From: JALEFZ01 sp039817415
GTDB taxonomy: Bacteria; Bacteroidota; Bacteroidia; J057
Assembly: GCA_039817415.1 (NCBI GenBank)
Contig: JBCBVV010000032.1
Span: 17,092 to 81,091 of the forward strand
Direction: 5' to 3'
DNA length: 64,000 nt
Numbering within the stretch: position 1 is the stretch's first letter; every line of letters begins with the position of its first letter. A program made the position numbers and the translations under genes. Shown in pieces: positions 27,491 to 37,175 of this stretch. A model generated the notes under the pieces. The model ran no database searches. It saw nothing but the letters and a program-made list of their open reading frames with translations, and was not told the origin of the DNA.

Positions 27491-30400
27491 ATGACTACAA
27501 ACTACAGCAAACGATGGCAGCTGCATATATTCACTACTGTGGTAGGGATGCTAGCCATGTCCTTAGGAATTGCGCAAAATCAGGTCTCCGGGACTATAAC
27601 AGATCTGGATGGAACTCCCTTGGTGGGTGTGAGTGTATTCTACCAGTCCTCTACAGAGGGAATTCTCTCAAATGGAGATGGTACCTATACGATCGATCTT
27701 CCTGCAAGAGCGGATAGCTTAATTTTTTCCTACTTAGGATATAAGAAGGAGGAAAGATGGATTTCTGCTGCAAATAGCGCCATAACATTGGATGTCCAAT
27801 TGTCCCCCCAAGCTTTGTCTACAGACGAAGTGGTTGTGGTAGGATATGGAGTCCAACGAAAAAGTGATCTTACTGGATCTATTTCTTCAGTAGATGCAGA
27901 AGAAATTCAACGCATTCCTACGCCAAATCTAGGGCAAGCCCTTCAAGGGAAGGTCGCTGGTGTCCAGATTACACCAAGCTCAGGTGCACCAGGGGCAGGG
28001 GCGATTATCCGAATCCGTGGGGTAGGAACCTTGAACAATGCTTCTCCCTTATTTGTGGTGGATGGTATGTTGACCGACAACATCGATTTCCTCAACCTAA
28101 ATGATGTCTCCTCAGTGGAGGTCTTAAAGGATGCTTCTGCAACGGCTATTTATGGCTCAAGAGGAGCAAATGGGGTGATTATCATTAGCACAAACAAAGG
28201 AACTGCTGGCCCTACTCAATTCTCAGTCAATAGTTATTATGGCATACAGGAGATCACCAATTTTATCGACTTGACAAATGCACAGGAATACGCCATTCTT
28301 TCTAATGAACTGGCGATGAATGACGGAAGGCCAGAGGTTTTTGAAGACCCTTTGATCTTTGGGGAAGGGACAAATTGGCAGGATGAGATTTACCAAAGAG
28401 CCCCTATTCAGAATTATCAAATTGCGGCGAATGGAGGCAATGAGAAGGTGAATTTTAATATCTCAGCTGATTTCTTTAGCCAAGAGGGTATCATAAAGGG
28501 ATCGAAATATGATCGGGCTACCTTGCGTATCAACAACCAGTATAAGCTGACAAAAAATATTCGTCTCGGTCATAACCTAGCGTTTAGCTATATCGCCAAT
28601 GAGAATGCGGCAGGGGTAGTAGGAAATGCTTACCGATCAGACCCTACTGTACCGGTTGTAGATAGCCTCGGAAATTTTGGCAATACCTCCGTTCGTGCGT
28701 CTACCGCCAATCCCGTCGCCCAAATCGAATTCAACAACAACTTCGGTCGAGCTTTGAGATCGTTGGGAAATGTCTATTTGGAAATGGACTTCCTCAAGGA
28801 TTTTACCTTCAGGTCGAATCTGGGCCTTGATGGGGAAGCTTTTCAAACTAAAAATTTCACCCCTGTTTTCTTCGTTTCTTCCATTCAACAAAATGATACC
28901 AACGTCATCAGCGTAGGGGCAGGCTATAATGGAAGTCTGCTGTGGGAAAATACCCTGACCTATTCCAAAGAATGGGAAAAACATAGATTGAATGTGTTGG
29001 GAGGCGTAACGGCTCAGTCCTTTCGCTCAGAAAACCTAGGAGGTTCAAGAAGAAATGTAGCAGAGGAGGACGCAAACTTCTATTTCCTGAGTTCCGGTCA
29101 GCTCAATGGTCAAACCAATTTTAACTCTGCCTTCGAATGGGCGATGTTGTCCTATCTGGCTAGAGTGAATTATACCTTCGATAACCGCTACCTATTTACT
29201 GCCAGTTTTCGAGCGGATGGATCTTCTAGATTCGGGGTCAACAATCGCTACGGATATTTCCCTTCATTTGCTGCAGGATGGAACATCCATGAGGAGCGTT
29301 TCTTTTCTAATGTTCCATTCATCAATAGACTGAAATTGAGAGCGAGTTGGGGGCAAATCGGAAATGATAAAATTGGAGCTTATGCAGGAATTCCTCAAGT
29401 AGATCGAGGCTTAGGAGCTGTTTTTGGTCCTGGAGAAATCCTGAACATTGGTGCCTCTATCATTAACCTATCCAATCCTGATATAAGATGGGAAGAGACA
29501 TCTCAAACAGACATAGGGATAGAGTTGGGGGCCTTTGAGGATAAGTTGTTGGTGGAGGTCGATTATTACAGTCGAGTAACCAATGATATCCTCGTATCTG
29601 TTCCCATTCCCGATTATGTTGGCTCCCGTTCTGATCCAGTCATCAATGCCGCTAGGGTGCTGAATAGAGGCTGGGATGTCAACCTGAATTGGCGCCATCA
29701 AATTGGTGATTTTGTTTATGGGATTGGAGGAGTAGCCTCGACTGTTTACAATGAAGTTTTGGCTTTGGGAGAAGGAAGGGAAGAAATCCTGGGCGGTGGT
29801 CTAGGGGTTGGGGGATTACTTGGAACCAGAACAGTAGTAGGCCAACCTATCGGTGCTTTCTATGGTTATCAGGTAGCTGGGGTCTTCCAGAACGAAGAGG
29901 AACTTTCAACCCTCCCATCTGTAGGGATTGAACAGCCTGGAGATTTGCGTTTTGTAGACGTCAATGACGATGGGGAAATCACACCAGATGACAGAACCTT
30001 CTTGGGAAGTCCTATTCCTAACTTTGTCTATGGATTCAACCTGAGGCTAGGTTTTAAAGGATTGGAACTCACAGCCGATTTCAATGGACAAAGTGGGAAT
30101 AAGCTCATCAATGCCAAGCAAATGGCAAGATTCGGGACACCTAATTTTGAGCGAGTTTACTTGGACAGATGGAATGGGGAAGGAAGCAGCAATACCGAAC
30201 CTAGGGTAACGAACGGTGGACACAATTATGAAGTTTCTGATCGCTTTATTTACGATGGTTCCTTTATGCGACTTCGCAACCTACAATTGAGCTATCAACT
30301 TCCTGCAAAAGCAAGCAGGGCCATTAGATTCAGCAACATTAGGTTGTTTATCAATGGAACCAACCTGATCACTTGGACGAATTATCCGGGTTACACGCCA

Positions 30401-30496
30401 GAAATCAGCAGTGGTTCGGTCATCAGCGTAGGAATTGACAATGGGCAGTATCCCATTGCAAAAGTATTTACGAGCGGTATTCAAGCTAATTTTTAA
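27491..30496 (+). CDS. susC: SusC-type TonB-dependent outer-membrane transporter
   Basis: Starting at the ATG at 27491 (MTTNYSKRW; 27461 is an alternative) the 1001-residue protein has a signal peptide, an N-terminal carboxypeptidase-regulatory-like domain ('VSGTITDLDGTPLVGVSV'), a plug with 'DEVVVVGYGVQRKSDLTGS' and 'ATAIYGSRGANGVIIIST', and a beta-barrel ending 'FTSGIQANF'. It imports oligosaccharides across the outer membrane with TonB energy. The stop overlaps the SusD start as TAATG, typical of SusCD coupling. The gene follows the enzymes rather than preceding them. Confidence 0.95.
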   Translation: MTTNYSKRWQLHIFTTVVGMLAMSLGIAQNQVSGTITDLDGTPLVGVSVFYQSSTEGILSNGDGTYTIDLPARADSLIFSYLGYKKEERWISAANSAITLDVQLSPQALSTDEVVVVGYGVQRKSDLTGSISSVDAEEIQRIPTPNLGQALQGKVAGVQITPSSGAPGAGAIIRIRGVGTLNNASPLFVVDGMLTDNIDFLNLNDVSSVEVLKDASATAIYGSRGANGVIIISTNKGTAGPTQFSVNSYYGIQEITNFIDLTNAQEYAILSNELAMNDGRPEVFEDPLIFGEGTNWQDEIYQRAPIQNYQIAANGGNEKVNFNISADFFSQEGIIKGSKYDRATLRINNQYKLTKNIRLGHNLAFSYIANENAAGVVGNAYRSDPTVPVVDSLGNFGNTSVRASTANPVAQIEFNNNFGRALRSLGNVYLEMDFLKDFTFRSNLGLDGEAFQTKNFTPVFFVSSIQQNDTNVISVGAGYNGSLLWENTLTYSKEWEKHRLNVLGGVTAQSFRSENLGGSRRNVAEEDANFYFLSSGQLNGQTNFNSAFEWAMLSYLARVNYTFDNRYLFTASFRADGSSRFGVNNRYGYFPSFAAGWNIHEERFFSNVPFINRLKLRASWGQIGNDKIGAYAGIPQVDRGLGAVFGPGEILNIGASIINLSNPDIRWEETSQTDIGIELGAFEDKLLVEVDYYSRVTNDILVSVPIPDYVGSRSDPVINAARVLNRGWDVNLNWRHQIGDFVYGIGGVASTVYNEVLALGEGREEILGGGLGVGGLLGTRTVVGQPIGAFYGYQVAGVFQNEEELSTLPSVGIEQPGDLRFVDVNDDGEITPDDRTFLGSPIPNFVYGFNLRLGFKGLELTADFNGQSGNKLINAKQMARFGTPNFERVYLDRWNGEGSSNTEPRVTNGGHNYEVSDRFIYDGSFMRLRNLQLSYQLPAKASRAIRFSNIRLFINGTNLITWTNYPGYTPEISSGSVISVGIDNGQYPIAKVFTSGIQANF

Positions 30497-31986
30497 TGGA
30501 GAATTGTATGACCAGCAGAATAAAAAACATCATCAATGGTTTGCTCCTAGGGCTTCTTATGCTAGGAGCAACAGCTTGCGAGGGCTTATTAGAAAAACAG
30601 CCCCTTGGCCAATTGACATCAAGCAACTTTTTCCAAACGGAAGAACATGCTGTCTGGGCTACCAATGCAGTGTACAATATCCTGAGAGATTGGGAAGTGC
30701 ATGTATTCAGCTACATCGGCTTAACAGATATCATTTCAGATGATTCTGACAAGGGATCAACGCCTACGGATGCGAATTTCCTGTTGGAGATTGACAACCT
30801 GACCTTTACCCCTTCCAATATTGCTTTCAGTGGTGTTTGGTCGGGTTATTATCAGGGAATTTACAGAGCAAACTTGGCCATTCAAGAGATTCCGAATATC
30901 GAGATGGATGAGGATTTGAGGGATAGATTACTGGGGGAATGCAAATTCTTACGGGCTTATTTCTACTTTAAGTTGGTGAGGTGGTTCGGAGATATCCCCT
31001 TGATCACGGCTCCGCTAGAACCCAGCGAATACCAGCAATCCAATACGCCAGTTGCGGAAGTCTATGCACAAATTGAGCAGGACTTGATGGAGGCGATTGG
31101 GGTTCTTCCCCTTCGTTCTCAATATGCCTCTTCAGACTTAGGGAGAGTAACAAAAGGGGCTGCAGAAGGGCTATTGGCTAAAGTTTACCTGACACAGGAG
31201 GATTTTGCCAATGCAGAAACTTACGCCTTGAGTGTGATCAATTCAGGTGAGTATGCTTTGTTAGAGCGCTATGGGGATATCTTTCAACCTAAGGGTGAAA
31301 ACTCCTCCGGTTCCCTTTTCGAAGTTCAAGCTACTGCACTGGAAACGGGGGGTGCAGGTTCACAATACAATGAAGTTCAAGGCGTAAGGGGAACCCCTAA
31401 CCTAGGCTGGGGCTTTAACCGCCCTTCAGATGACCTCATTGTGAGCTATGAGCCTGGTGATCCAAGAAGAGAAGCTACCGTGCTGTATCCCGGAGAGGTG
31501 TTGCCAGATGGTTCGGCTCGTGTAGATGACAATCCCAACATCGTCAATGAGCGCTACAACCAAAAAGCCTGGGTCCCCGAACATGCAGGCGGAAACGGAA
31601 ATGGACCTGGAAACATCCGTATCCTTCGCTATGCAGATGTCCTCTTGATGGCAGCCGAAGCCTTGAATGAAAATGGGAAATCCGCAGATGCCCTTCCCTA
31701 CCTCAATAGGGTTAGAGAACGAGCACGCCAAGGCTTATCTGGCATCCTGCCTGATATCATGGAAATCGATCAAAATGCCTTGAGAGAATTGATTTGGAAG
31801 GAAAGACGCATCGAATTGGCGATGGAGCAACAGCGATGGTTTGACCTCAAAAGGCAAGGAAGATTGTCTGAAAAAATGAAGGCAGTAGGAAAGGAATTTG
31901 TAGATGGCCGACATGAGCTGATGCCGATTCCGCAGCGAGAGATAGATCTGAGTGGTGGGGAGTTGCAGCAGAATCAGGGATATTAA
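30496..31986 (+). CDS. susD: SusD-type glycan-binding lipoprotein
   Basis: The 496-residue product (start ATG in the TAATG overlap; 30508 is an alternative) has a lipoprotein signal ending 'LGATACEG'. SusD/RagB marks include 'EKQPLGQLTSSNFF', 'FLRAYFYFKLVRWFGDIPLIT', TPR-like helices with 'GRVTKGAAEGLLAKVYL', and the C-terminal 'ELIWKERRIELAMEQQRWFDLKR' and 'LMPIPQREIDLS'. It caps the SusC barrel and captures glycan. It is the last gene of the locus, followed by a strong hairpin. Confidence 0.95.
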   Translation: MENCMTSRIKNIINGLLLGLLMLGATACEGLLEKQPLGQLTSSNFFQTEEHAVWATNAVYNILRDWEVHVFSYIGLTDIISDDSDKGSTPTDANFLLEIDNLTFTPSNIAFSGVWSGYYQGIYRANLAIQEIPNIEMDEDLRDRLLGECKFLRAYFYFKLVRWFGDIPLITAPLEPSEYQQSNTPVAEVYAQIEQDLMEAIGVLPLRSQYASSDLGRVTKGAAEGLLAKVYLTQEDFANAETYALSVINSGEYALLERYGDIFQPKGENSSGSLFEVQATALETGGAGSQYNEVQGVRGTPNLGWGFNRPSDDLIVSYEPGDPRREATVLYPGEVLPDGSARVDDNPNIVNERYNQKAWVPEHAGGNGNGPGNIRILRYADVLLMAAEALNENGKSADALPYLNRVRERARQGLSGILPDIMEIDQNALRELIWKERRIELAMEQQRWFDLKRQGRLSEKMKAVGKEFVDGRHELMPIPQREIDLSGGELQQNQGY

Positions 31987-31991
31987 CATAA

Positions 31992-32018
31992 TTGTGGCCA
32001 GTTAGAAACTGGCCACAA
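31992..32018 (+). terminator. Perfect 12-bp hairpin between convergent genes
   Basis: TTGTGGCCAGTT-AGA-AACTGGCCACAA, 6 bases after the SusD stop. It lies between convergent transcription units and may terminate both; the T tail is weak on both strands. Confidence 0.75.
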
Positions 32019-32066
32019 CCTTATCGTGATAATGTATTGGACCAAGTTAACTGGTCCCAAATTGGC

Positions 32067-35000
32067 TCAATCCTCTGAAATTCCTTGTCCCTCAATCCAA
32101 GGTGCACCAGCCTTCATGAGGTCAGCTTCAATCTTGGGTAGGACATCATCCACAATTTCCTTAATAGGTCCCTTTAGGGCAGCCAGTTCTTTCTGTCCCA
32201 AGGCCAACATATCCTTATGCATTTGGCTTGGACCATAGGTGCTGCTCATCGAGCGCCTAGCTACGGAATAGCGGCTCCATGGACCTGGAGCTGAACGTTC
32301 CCCAATTTCTCCTTTGACCCCACTGCTTCCCATCTTCATTTCAAGGTCCATCAATTGTTGTTTGGCATCATATAGACGCGTAAACAACTCCTTATTTTCC
32401 TCGCTGGTGCGGTTCAAAGCAGTATACATAGCGTTAACCTTAGACATGCTCTTTCTGAGCGTCGTGCTGGTAGCTGTCATGTCTTGCTGGAATTCTTGCA
32501 AACTTTCTCTGAAGGCTACAATTTCTTCCATAGAGGCTCCCGGAAGGGCACCCTTTCTCAATGGCTTTACCTCAAATGACTTAGGCTCAGTTAGATCTGT
32601 CATCTTGCCATCAACCAATTTGGATAGGGTAACGGTATAGGTTCCGGGTGTGGACATCATGCCACCTCCTCTTCTTCCTCTTCCTCTTTGGCCTTGCTCC
32701 AAGCGAACCCCGTCTTTGGAGGCGTACATCAGGTTCCAACTGACTCGATTGATCCCTTTTTTATTTCTACCCTTGACCTTGTTGACGATCTGGCCATTGG
32801 CATCCTTGATCGTCAGGATAATTTGGGGCTTTTCTTGTCTGCTTTCCTTCTCTAAAGCATCCCAGCCCGGGAAAGGAATGTCCTCACCATTCTTTGCCAG
32901 TTTTTTCTCAGCCTTCATCCGCTGCTGCTTTAGTGTCTTGATATCATCCCTTAGATAGTAGGTGAAGACAGCGCCAAAGGGAGGATTCTCAGCTACATAT
33001 TTGCCTGTTCCTTGCGAACTCACCAAAGATCGCGGCTTGTACCAAAGGGCGTCTTTGATGTCAAATATGTGAGCATCTTGTGCAAAGGTTTCGGCAGATA
33101 AATTTCTCAAGGGACTGATATCATCTAGGACGAAAAAACTTCTTCCGAATGAGGCCCCAACCAAGTCATTTTCTCTTCTCTGAATGGTAATATCTCTAAA
33201 GGAAATTGTAGGCAAACCACCCTTGAACTTAATCCAAGAATCTCCCCCGTTGTGGGTGAAATAAATTCCATATTCTGTGGCTAAGAATAATAGATTTGGA
33301 TCAACATGGTCTTGTACAATTCTCCAAATCAAGGTTCTATCAGGAATATTGGAGCTGATGGAAGTCCATGTCTTACCTCGGTTAGTACTTTTGAGTACAT
33401 AAGGTTTGAAGTCGCCTTCTTTGTGATTGTCTAGACAGAGATAAACCGTACTGGCATCAAATAGGTCTGCGCGAATGTCATTCACAAAAGCTCTTGCTGG
33501 AACATCCTTGATATCGCCCAGCATGATTTTGCGCCAATTTTTACCCCCATCTTCTGTTACCTGAACAATGCCATCATCTGTACCTGCGTAAATGATATTT
33601 TCATCCTTAGGAGATTCGCCCAAAGAAGTAATCGTATTGTAATTGGACATGGCACGTACGTCCCAGGCATTGTCCCAACTTTGGGTTCCTCCCATGATAG
33701 GCAGGCTGATTCTTTCTTCATCCCTTGTCAAGTCGCCAGAAATGGCCTCCCAACTATCGCCACGGTTGGTTGAGCGCCACACTCTTGAAGAAGCGAAATA
33801 CAGCCTGGCAGGATCAAAGGAACTGACCAAAATAGGCGCATCCCAGTTGTATCTTTCATAATCTTCCCCTTCTCCGGGTTGAGGTTGTACCAGTACTTGT
33901 TCGCCTGTAATCTGGTCGATCCTGTGAAGGCCTCCTTGCTGCGTTTCTGCGTAGGTAATATTCGGATTGCCGGGTTCAATGGCGGATTGATGTCCGTCTG
34001 CGAAAAGCGTCTTCCACCAGTCTGCATTTCTGATTCCGTGTTCGTTGTCAGTTCTGGAAGGACCGCCATGCGAACCATTGTCTTGCGTCCCTCCATAAAT
34101 GTTGTAGAAGGGTTCGGAATCATCAACTGCCAATTTATAATATTGGGTAATGGGCATGTTGTCGATGAATCGCCAGTTTTCAGCCAAGTCAAGGCTCTCG
34201 TAAAGACCTCCGTCGGTTCCTACCAAGATGTAATTGGGATCGTCTTTTTTGAAGGCAATAGCATGGCTATCGGAGTGCATGCCCTTACGCTTTAAGGGGC
34301 GATAAGTCTTGAAGTGGTCATCGCTGGTCAACATGCTGTTGTTGGCGAGGTAGAGCCTTCCCTCCTTATGTGGAGAAGCGTAGAGTTCCTGATAATAGTG
34401 AGGGCCTGTTCCGCCTGCAACTGCGTCGGATTGTTTGACCCAGGTTTTGCCTCGGTTTTCAGACATGAAAATGCCTCCCTTGGTACGGAGGAGTTCGATA
34501 GCTGCGTAGATTCTATCTGGATTTTGAGGGGAAATGGCCAAGCCAATCTTTCCTTTGTTGACATTGGGGATACCCGACTTGAGTTCTTCCCATGTTTCGC
34601 CTCCGTCTGTACTTCTGTGGATGCCTGATCCAGGACCACCGCCTAAGTAAGCAGCTACGGTTCTGTGTCTTTGCCAGGTGGCGGCATACATCCAATTGGG
34701 ATCACGTGGGTCAAGGACAATATCTGTTACCCCTGTCCATTCCTCGTCTCCAAGGACTTTCTTCCAGTTTTCTCCTCCATCGGTGGACTTGTACAAGCCT
34801 CTTTCTCCTCCTTTGTTCCAAAGGGGACCTTGAACGGCGACCCATATAACATCTGAGTTTTCTGGATGAATGGCGATTTTGGAAATATGTTCTGAGGCTT
34901 TGAGGCCCATGTTTTTCCAAGTTTTCCCATTGTCTTCGCTTTTGTAGATGCCATCGCCATAACCAACGTGGCGGCCACCAACATTTTCACCTGTTCCTAC

Positions 35001-35315
35001 CCAAATTGTATGGGGATTGCTTGGATCAATGGTGATACAGCCAATGGAGTAGGTAGGTTGGTTGTCGAAGATGGGTTTCCAGGTGGTTCCGCCGTTTTCT
35101 GTCTTCCAAACACCTCCAGAACCAACGGCTACATACCAGGTATTTTCATTATCGGGATGAAAGGCAATGTCTGCAATTCTACCTGAGGTGAAGGCAGGAC
35201 CGACATTACGGAATTTCATGCCTGCGAATGTTTTTGCATTCATGGGGTCATCCTGTCCCCAGCAGCAAGCTACAGCTAGTAGGAAGCTGAGCATCACAGC
35301 AGCGATTTTTCTCAT
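32067..35315 (-). CDS. Exported BNR/VPS10-type beta-propeller protein
   Basis: The 1082-residue protein has a signal peptide (MRKIAAVMLSFLLAVACCWGQ). It carries many BNR/sortilin-like repeats with the SxDxGxTW pattern, for example 'KSEDNGKTWKN', 'STDGGENWKK', 'STDGGETWEE', 'STNRGDSWEA' and 'TEDGGKNWRK' over about residues 30-720, then a C-terminal region (about 750-1082) with a Gly/Arg-rich stretch and long helices. Members are often labelled glycosyl hydrolase, but no catalytic evidence is visible; they are best described as secreted propeller proteins of unknown role. It is convergent with the glycan locus and has no T9SS tail that I can recognise. Confidence 0.8.
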   Translation of the reverse strand: MRKIAAVMLSFLLAVACCWGQDDPMNAKTFAGMKFRNVGPAFTSGRIADIAFHPDNENTWYVAVGSGGVWKTENGGTTWKPIFDNQPTYSIGCITIDPSNPHTIWVGTGENVGGRHVGYGDGIYKSEDNGKTWKNMGLKASEHISKIAIHPENSDVIWVAVQGPLWNKGGERGLYKSTDGGENWKKVLGDEEWTGVTDIVLDPRDPNWMYAATWQRHRTVAAYLGGGPGSGIHRSTDGGETWEELKSGIPNVNKGKIGLAISPQNPDRIYAAIELLRTKGGIFMSENRGKTWVKQSDAVAGGTGPHYYQELYASPHKEGRLYLANNSMLTSDDHFKTYRPLKRKGMHSDSHAIAFKKDDPNYILVGTDGGLYESLDLAENWRFIDNMPITQYYKLAVDDSEPFYNIYGGTQDNGSHGGPSRTDNEHGIRNADWWKTLFADGHQSAIEPGNPNITYAETQQGGLHRIDQITGEQVLVQPQPGEGEDYERYNWDAPILVSSFDPARLYFASSRVWRSTNRGDSWEAISGDLTRDEERISLPIMGGTQSWDNAWDVRAMSNYNTITSLGESPKDENIIYAGTDDGIVQVTEDGGKNWRKIMLGDIKDVPARAFVNDIRADLFDASTVYLCLDNHKEGDFKPYVLKSTNRGKTWTSISSNIPDRTLIWRIVQDHVDPNLLFLATEYGIYFTHNGGDSWIKFKGGLPTISFRDITIQRRENDLVGASFGRSFFVLDDISPLRNLSAETFAQDAHIFDIKDALWYKPRSLVSSQGTGKYVAENPPFGAVFTYYLRDDIKTLKQQRMKAEKKLAKNGEDIPFPGWDALEKESRQEKPQIILTIKDANGQIVNKVKGRNKKGINRVSWNLMYASKDGVRLEQGQRGRGRRGGGMMSTPGTYTVTLSKLVDGKMTDLTEPKSFEVKPLRKGALPGASMEEIVAFRESLQEFQQDMTATSTTLRKSMSKVNAMYTALNRTSEENKELFTRLYDAKQQLMDLEMKMGSSGVKGEIGERSAPGPWSRYSVARRSMSSTYGPSQMHKDMLALGQKELAALKGPIKEIVDDVLPKIEADLMKAGAPWIEGQGISED

Positions 35316-35356
35316 AGTAATTTAGGTTGGAGTGTTACTGAAGCTAGAAGATATAG

Positions 35357-35590
35357 AAATCGAATGAGTTTTTGGCAGAGGGTGCTGACTTTTCAAATGT
35401 TCGAACCCTTGATGCATGGGGGGGGACAGGCTATGACCTACCCTTTCCAAGTATTGGGGCTGGGGTCAGAGTATATCATAAGGGAACGTATAGAGAAATT
35501 CTATTCAACAAGGCTGGAACCCACTTTGTGATATTCCCCGATCCTATTCAGCAGGAAAAAGTTTATCAAATCGGATTTGAAGAGATGTAA
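35357..35590 (+). other. Possible gene fragment without ATG
   Basis: The frame is open from 35357 to a TAA at 35590 and encodes about 77 residues with a protein-like composition ('GTGYDLPFPSIGAGVRVYHKG', '...THFVIFPDP'). The only start candidate is a TTG at 35372. It could be the remnant of a longer gene or a short gene with an unusual start. The next small frame starts 1 base after its stop, so this may be part of a coupled series. Function unknown. Confidence 0.3.
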
Positions 35591-35591
35591 G

Positions 35592-35711
35592 ATGAAATGG
35601 GAAGGTAGAAGGGGGATAAGCTATATTCTCATCTTTCTGTCTTCCTTATTTGGCGTTGGTGGTAGGAGATTATATTTTTCTGGTCAATCTGCCAATATGA
35701 AGGCATCATGA
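35592..35711 (+). CDS. Possible 39-residue membrane peptide
   Basis: An ATG one base after the preceding stop opens a 39-residue frame with a basic start (MKWEGRRGI) and one hydrophobic segment. Its TGA overlaps the ATG of the next gene (ATGA). The tight spacing suggests translational coupling, but the peptide is short and has no family support. Confidence 0.3.
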   Translation: MKWEGRRGISYILIFLSSLFGVGGRRLYFSGQSANMKAS

Positions 35712-36499
35712 AATACTATTGTTTAAGTTTGGGTCTTTTATTGATGATTATATCAATGAGAGGACAGGACACGAATATGTGGCAGCCTGATTCTACATAT
35801 GCTTTAAAGAAAGTGAAACGTATATATGTGTATAAAAATACTAAGAAGGATTTATCAGAAATTGTAGACTTTGATGAAAAAGGTAGGCGATCTCGGTCTA
35901 TAAAATACAGGGGTTCGTCTAATAGGTTATCTCGGAAGCGCAAAGACTATGTTAGAATTAATCTTTATAGCTATGACTCTTTTGACAGAATAACAAAAAT
36001 CGCGGATTCACTTGGAAGTGATTATACTTCCTTTATCTATGGAAAAAAGGGAAAGTTGATTTCTTCATTTGAGAAATTTGACAATGCCATATTCGAAACC
36101 GTTTATTATTATAACCCATATAGATCGGTAAGAAGAAAGATGTTAAATGGCAAACTATTAGAAGAGTTGACAGAAGAATATGATAAAAATTTTTATGTCA
36201 GCAGATTCTATAAGGTTGAGTTTAAGCCTAAGATGAAAAAAATTACAGATTCCATTAATGGTAGAATAAATACTACTGCCTACCGTGATTATAACGACTG
36301 GGAAAGACAAGACGGTGAAAAGACTTTTGATAATGAGTTCGACAGTTCAGGAAGATTAGTTAGTTCATGGACCAAGTCTGTTTTTTTGGAGGGAAGAGTT
36401 TTTGAGACTTATTTGCAATACAAGTACTACAAAAATGGTTTGCTTAAACGTGTGGTAGGATACGTTCCTATATTTTACAAGTACGAATTCTACGAATAA
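35708..36499 (+). CDS. Exported protein of unknown function with YD-like repeats
   Basis: The 263-residue product has a signal peptide (MKYYCLSLGLLLMIISMRGQ). The rest is Lys/Tyr-rich with loosely repeated strands of the type 'YDSFDRITKIADSLGSDYTSF' and 'FDNEFDSSGRLVSSW', reminiscent of RHS/YD beta-wrap units. It is visibly richer in A+T than the metabolic genes to the left. It lies just outside the comM remnant. I do not recognise a specific family. Confidence 0.55.
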   Translation: MKYYCLSLGLLLMIISMRGQDTNMWQPDSTYALKKVKRIYVYKNTKKDLSEIVDFDEKGRRSRSIKYRGSSNRLSRKRKDYVRINLYSYDSFDRITKIADSLGSDYTSFIYGKKGKLISSFEKFDNAIFETVYYYNPYRSVRRKMLNGKLLEELTEEYDKNFYVSRFYKVEFKPKMKKITDSINGRINTTAYRDYNDWERQDGEKTFDNEFDSSGRLVSSWTKSVFLEGRVFETYLQYKYYKNGLLKRVVGYVPIFYKYEFYE

Positions 36500-36665
36500 T
36501 ATAGAAAAGCTTCCTAATTATCGAGTCTTACCCCTTAGCTGCTTCCGGTTTGTTAAAAGATTGACCCAAAACGGAATCATGAGACTATTGATTAGCTGGT
36601 ATATCATCTTGTGGCTAACTCAATATCCCTTTTTCTAAGACAAACGAATTTAGGATTCGCATCCC

Positions 36666-37160
36666 TCACCCCTTCCAACTCTCCCGATCCAAACTCCGAT
36701 ATTGAATCGCCTCTGCCACATGGCTGGCTTCCACCTTGGGGCTTCCTGCTAGGTCGGCTATGGTGCGACTCACCTTTAAGATGCGATCATAAGCCCTGGC
36801 TGATAAGTCTAACTTCTTCATCGCGGTCTTTAGCAAATCCTTTCCCGGTATATCTAACTGACAGTACTCCCTGACCAATCTGGAAGGCATCATGGCATTG
36901 GCGTGGAGAGAGGGTTGATCTTTGAAGCGCTCCAACTGAATATCTCGGGCTTTCATCACACGTTCTCGAATGACTTCGCTCGATTCTCCCTTTTCCTTCG
37001 AAGCAATCTCATCAAAAGGAACTGGACTCACCTCAATGTGCATGTCAATACGGTCCATAAGGGGACCCGAAATTTTGTTGAAGTAGTTTTGAACCTGATG
37101 GGGCGAACACACACAACTTCGCGTGGGATGATTGTAGTAGCCGCAGAGACAGGGTTGCGT
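36666..37160 (-). pseudogene. comM: comM/yifB C-terminal remnant, interrupted by the island
   Basis: Translation on the - strand gives about 160 residues matching the C-terminal third of ComM/YifB (Mg-chelatase-like AAA+ protein): 'CGYYNHPTRSCVCSPHQVQ', 'KISGPLMDRIDMHIEV', 'LDLSARAYDRILKVSRTIADL'. In intact proteins (about 500 residues) the first of these follows an 'MNPCPCG' motif; here the match stops at PCLCG and the frame upstream is unrelated. The Walker A-containing N-terminal part is absent from the window. ComM is a branch-migration helicase for natural transformation. A known insertion hotspot for genomic islands (for example AbaR in Acinetobacter) is this gene. Confidence 0.85.
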
Positions 37161-37175
37161 TCCCCTTTTGCAAAT

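Noticed and set aside
33728..35186. Several frames of 60-154 codons on both strands inside the BNR protein gene
   Set aside because: All lie within the strongly supported 1082-residue frame and show no protein-like motifs of their own.
32067..35315. Calling the BNR protein a glycoside hydrolase of the glycan locus
   Set aside because: BNR/VPS10 repeats alone are not evidence of glycosidase activity, and the gene is convergent and separated by a terminator.
36903..37175. In-frame upstream extension of the HTH regulator
   Set aside because: This part is antisense to the conserved comM C-terminus, so the extension is only a chance open frame; the ATG at 37176 is preferred.
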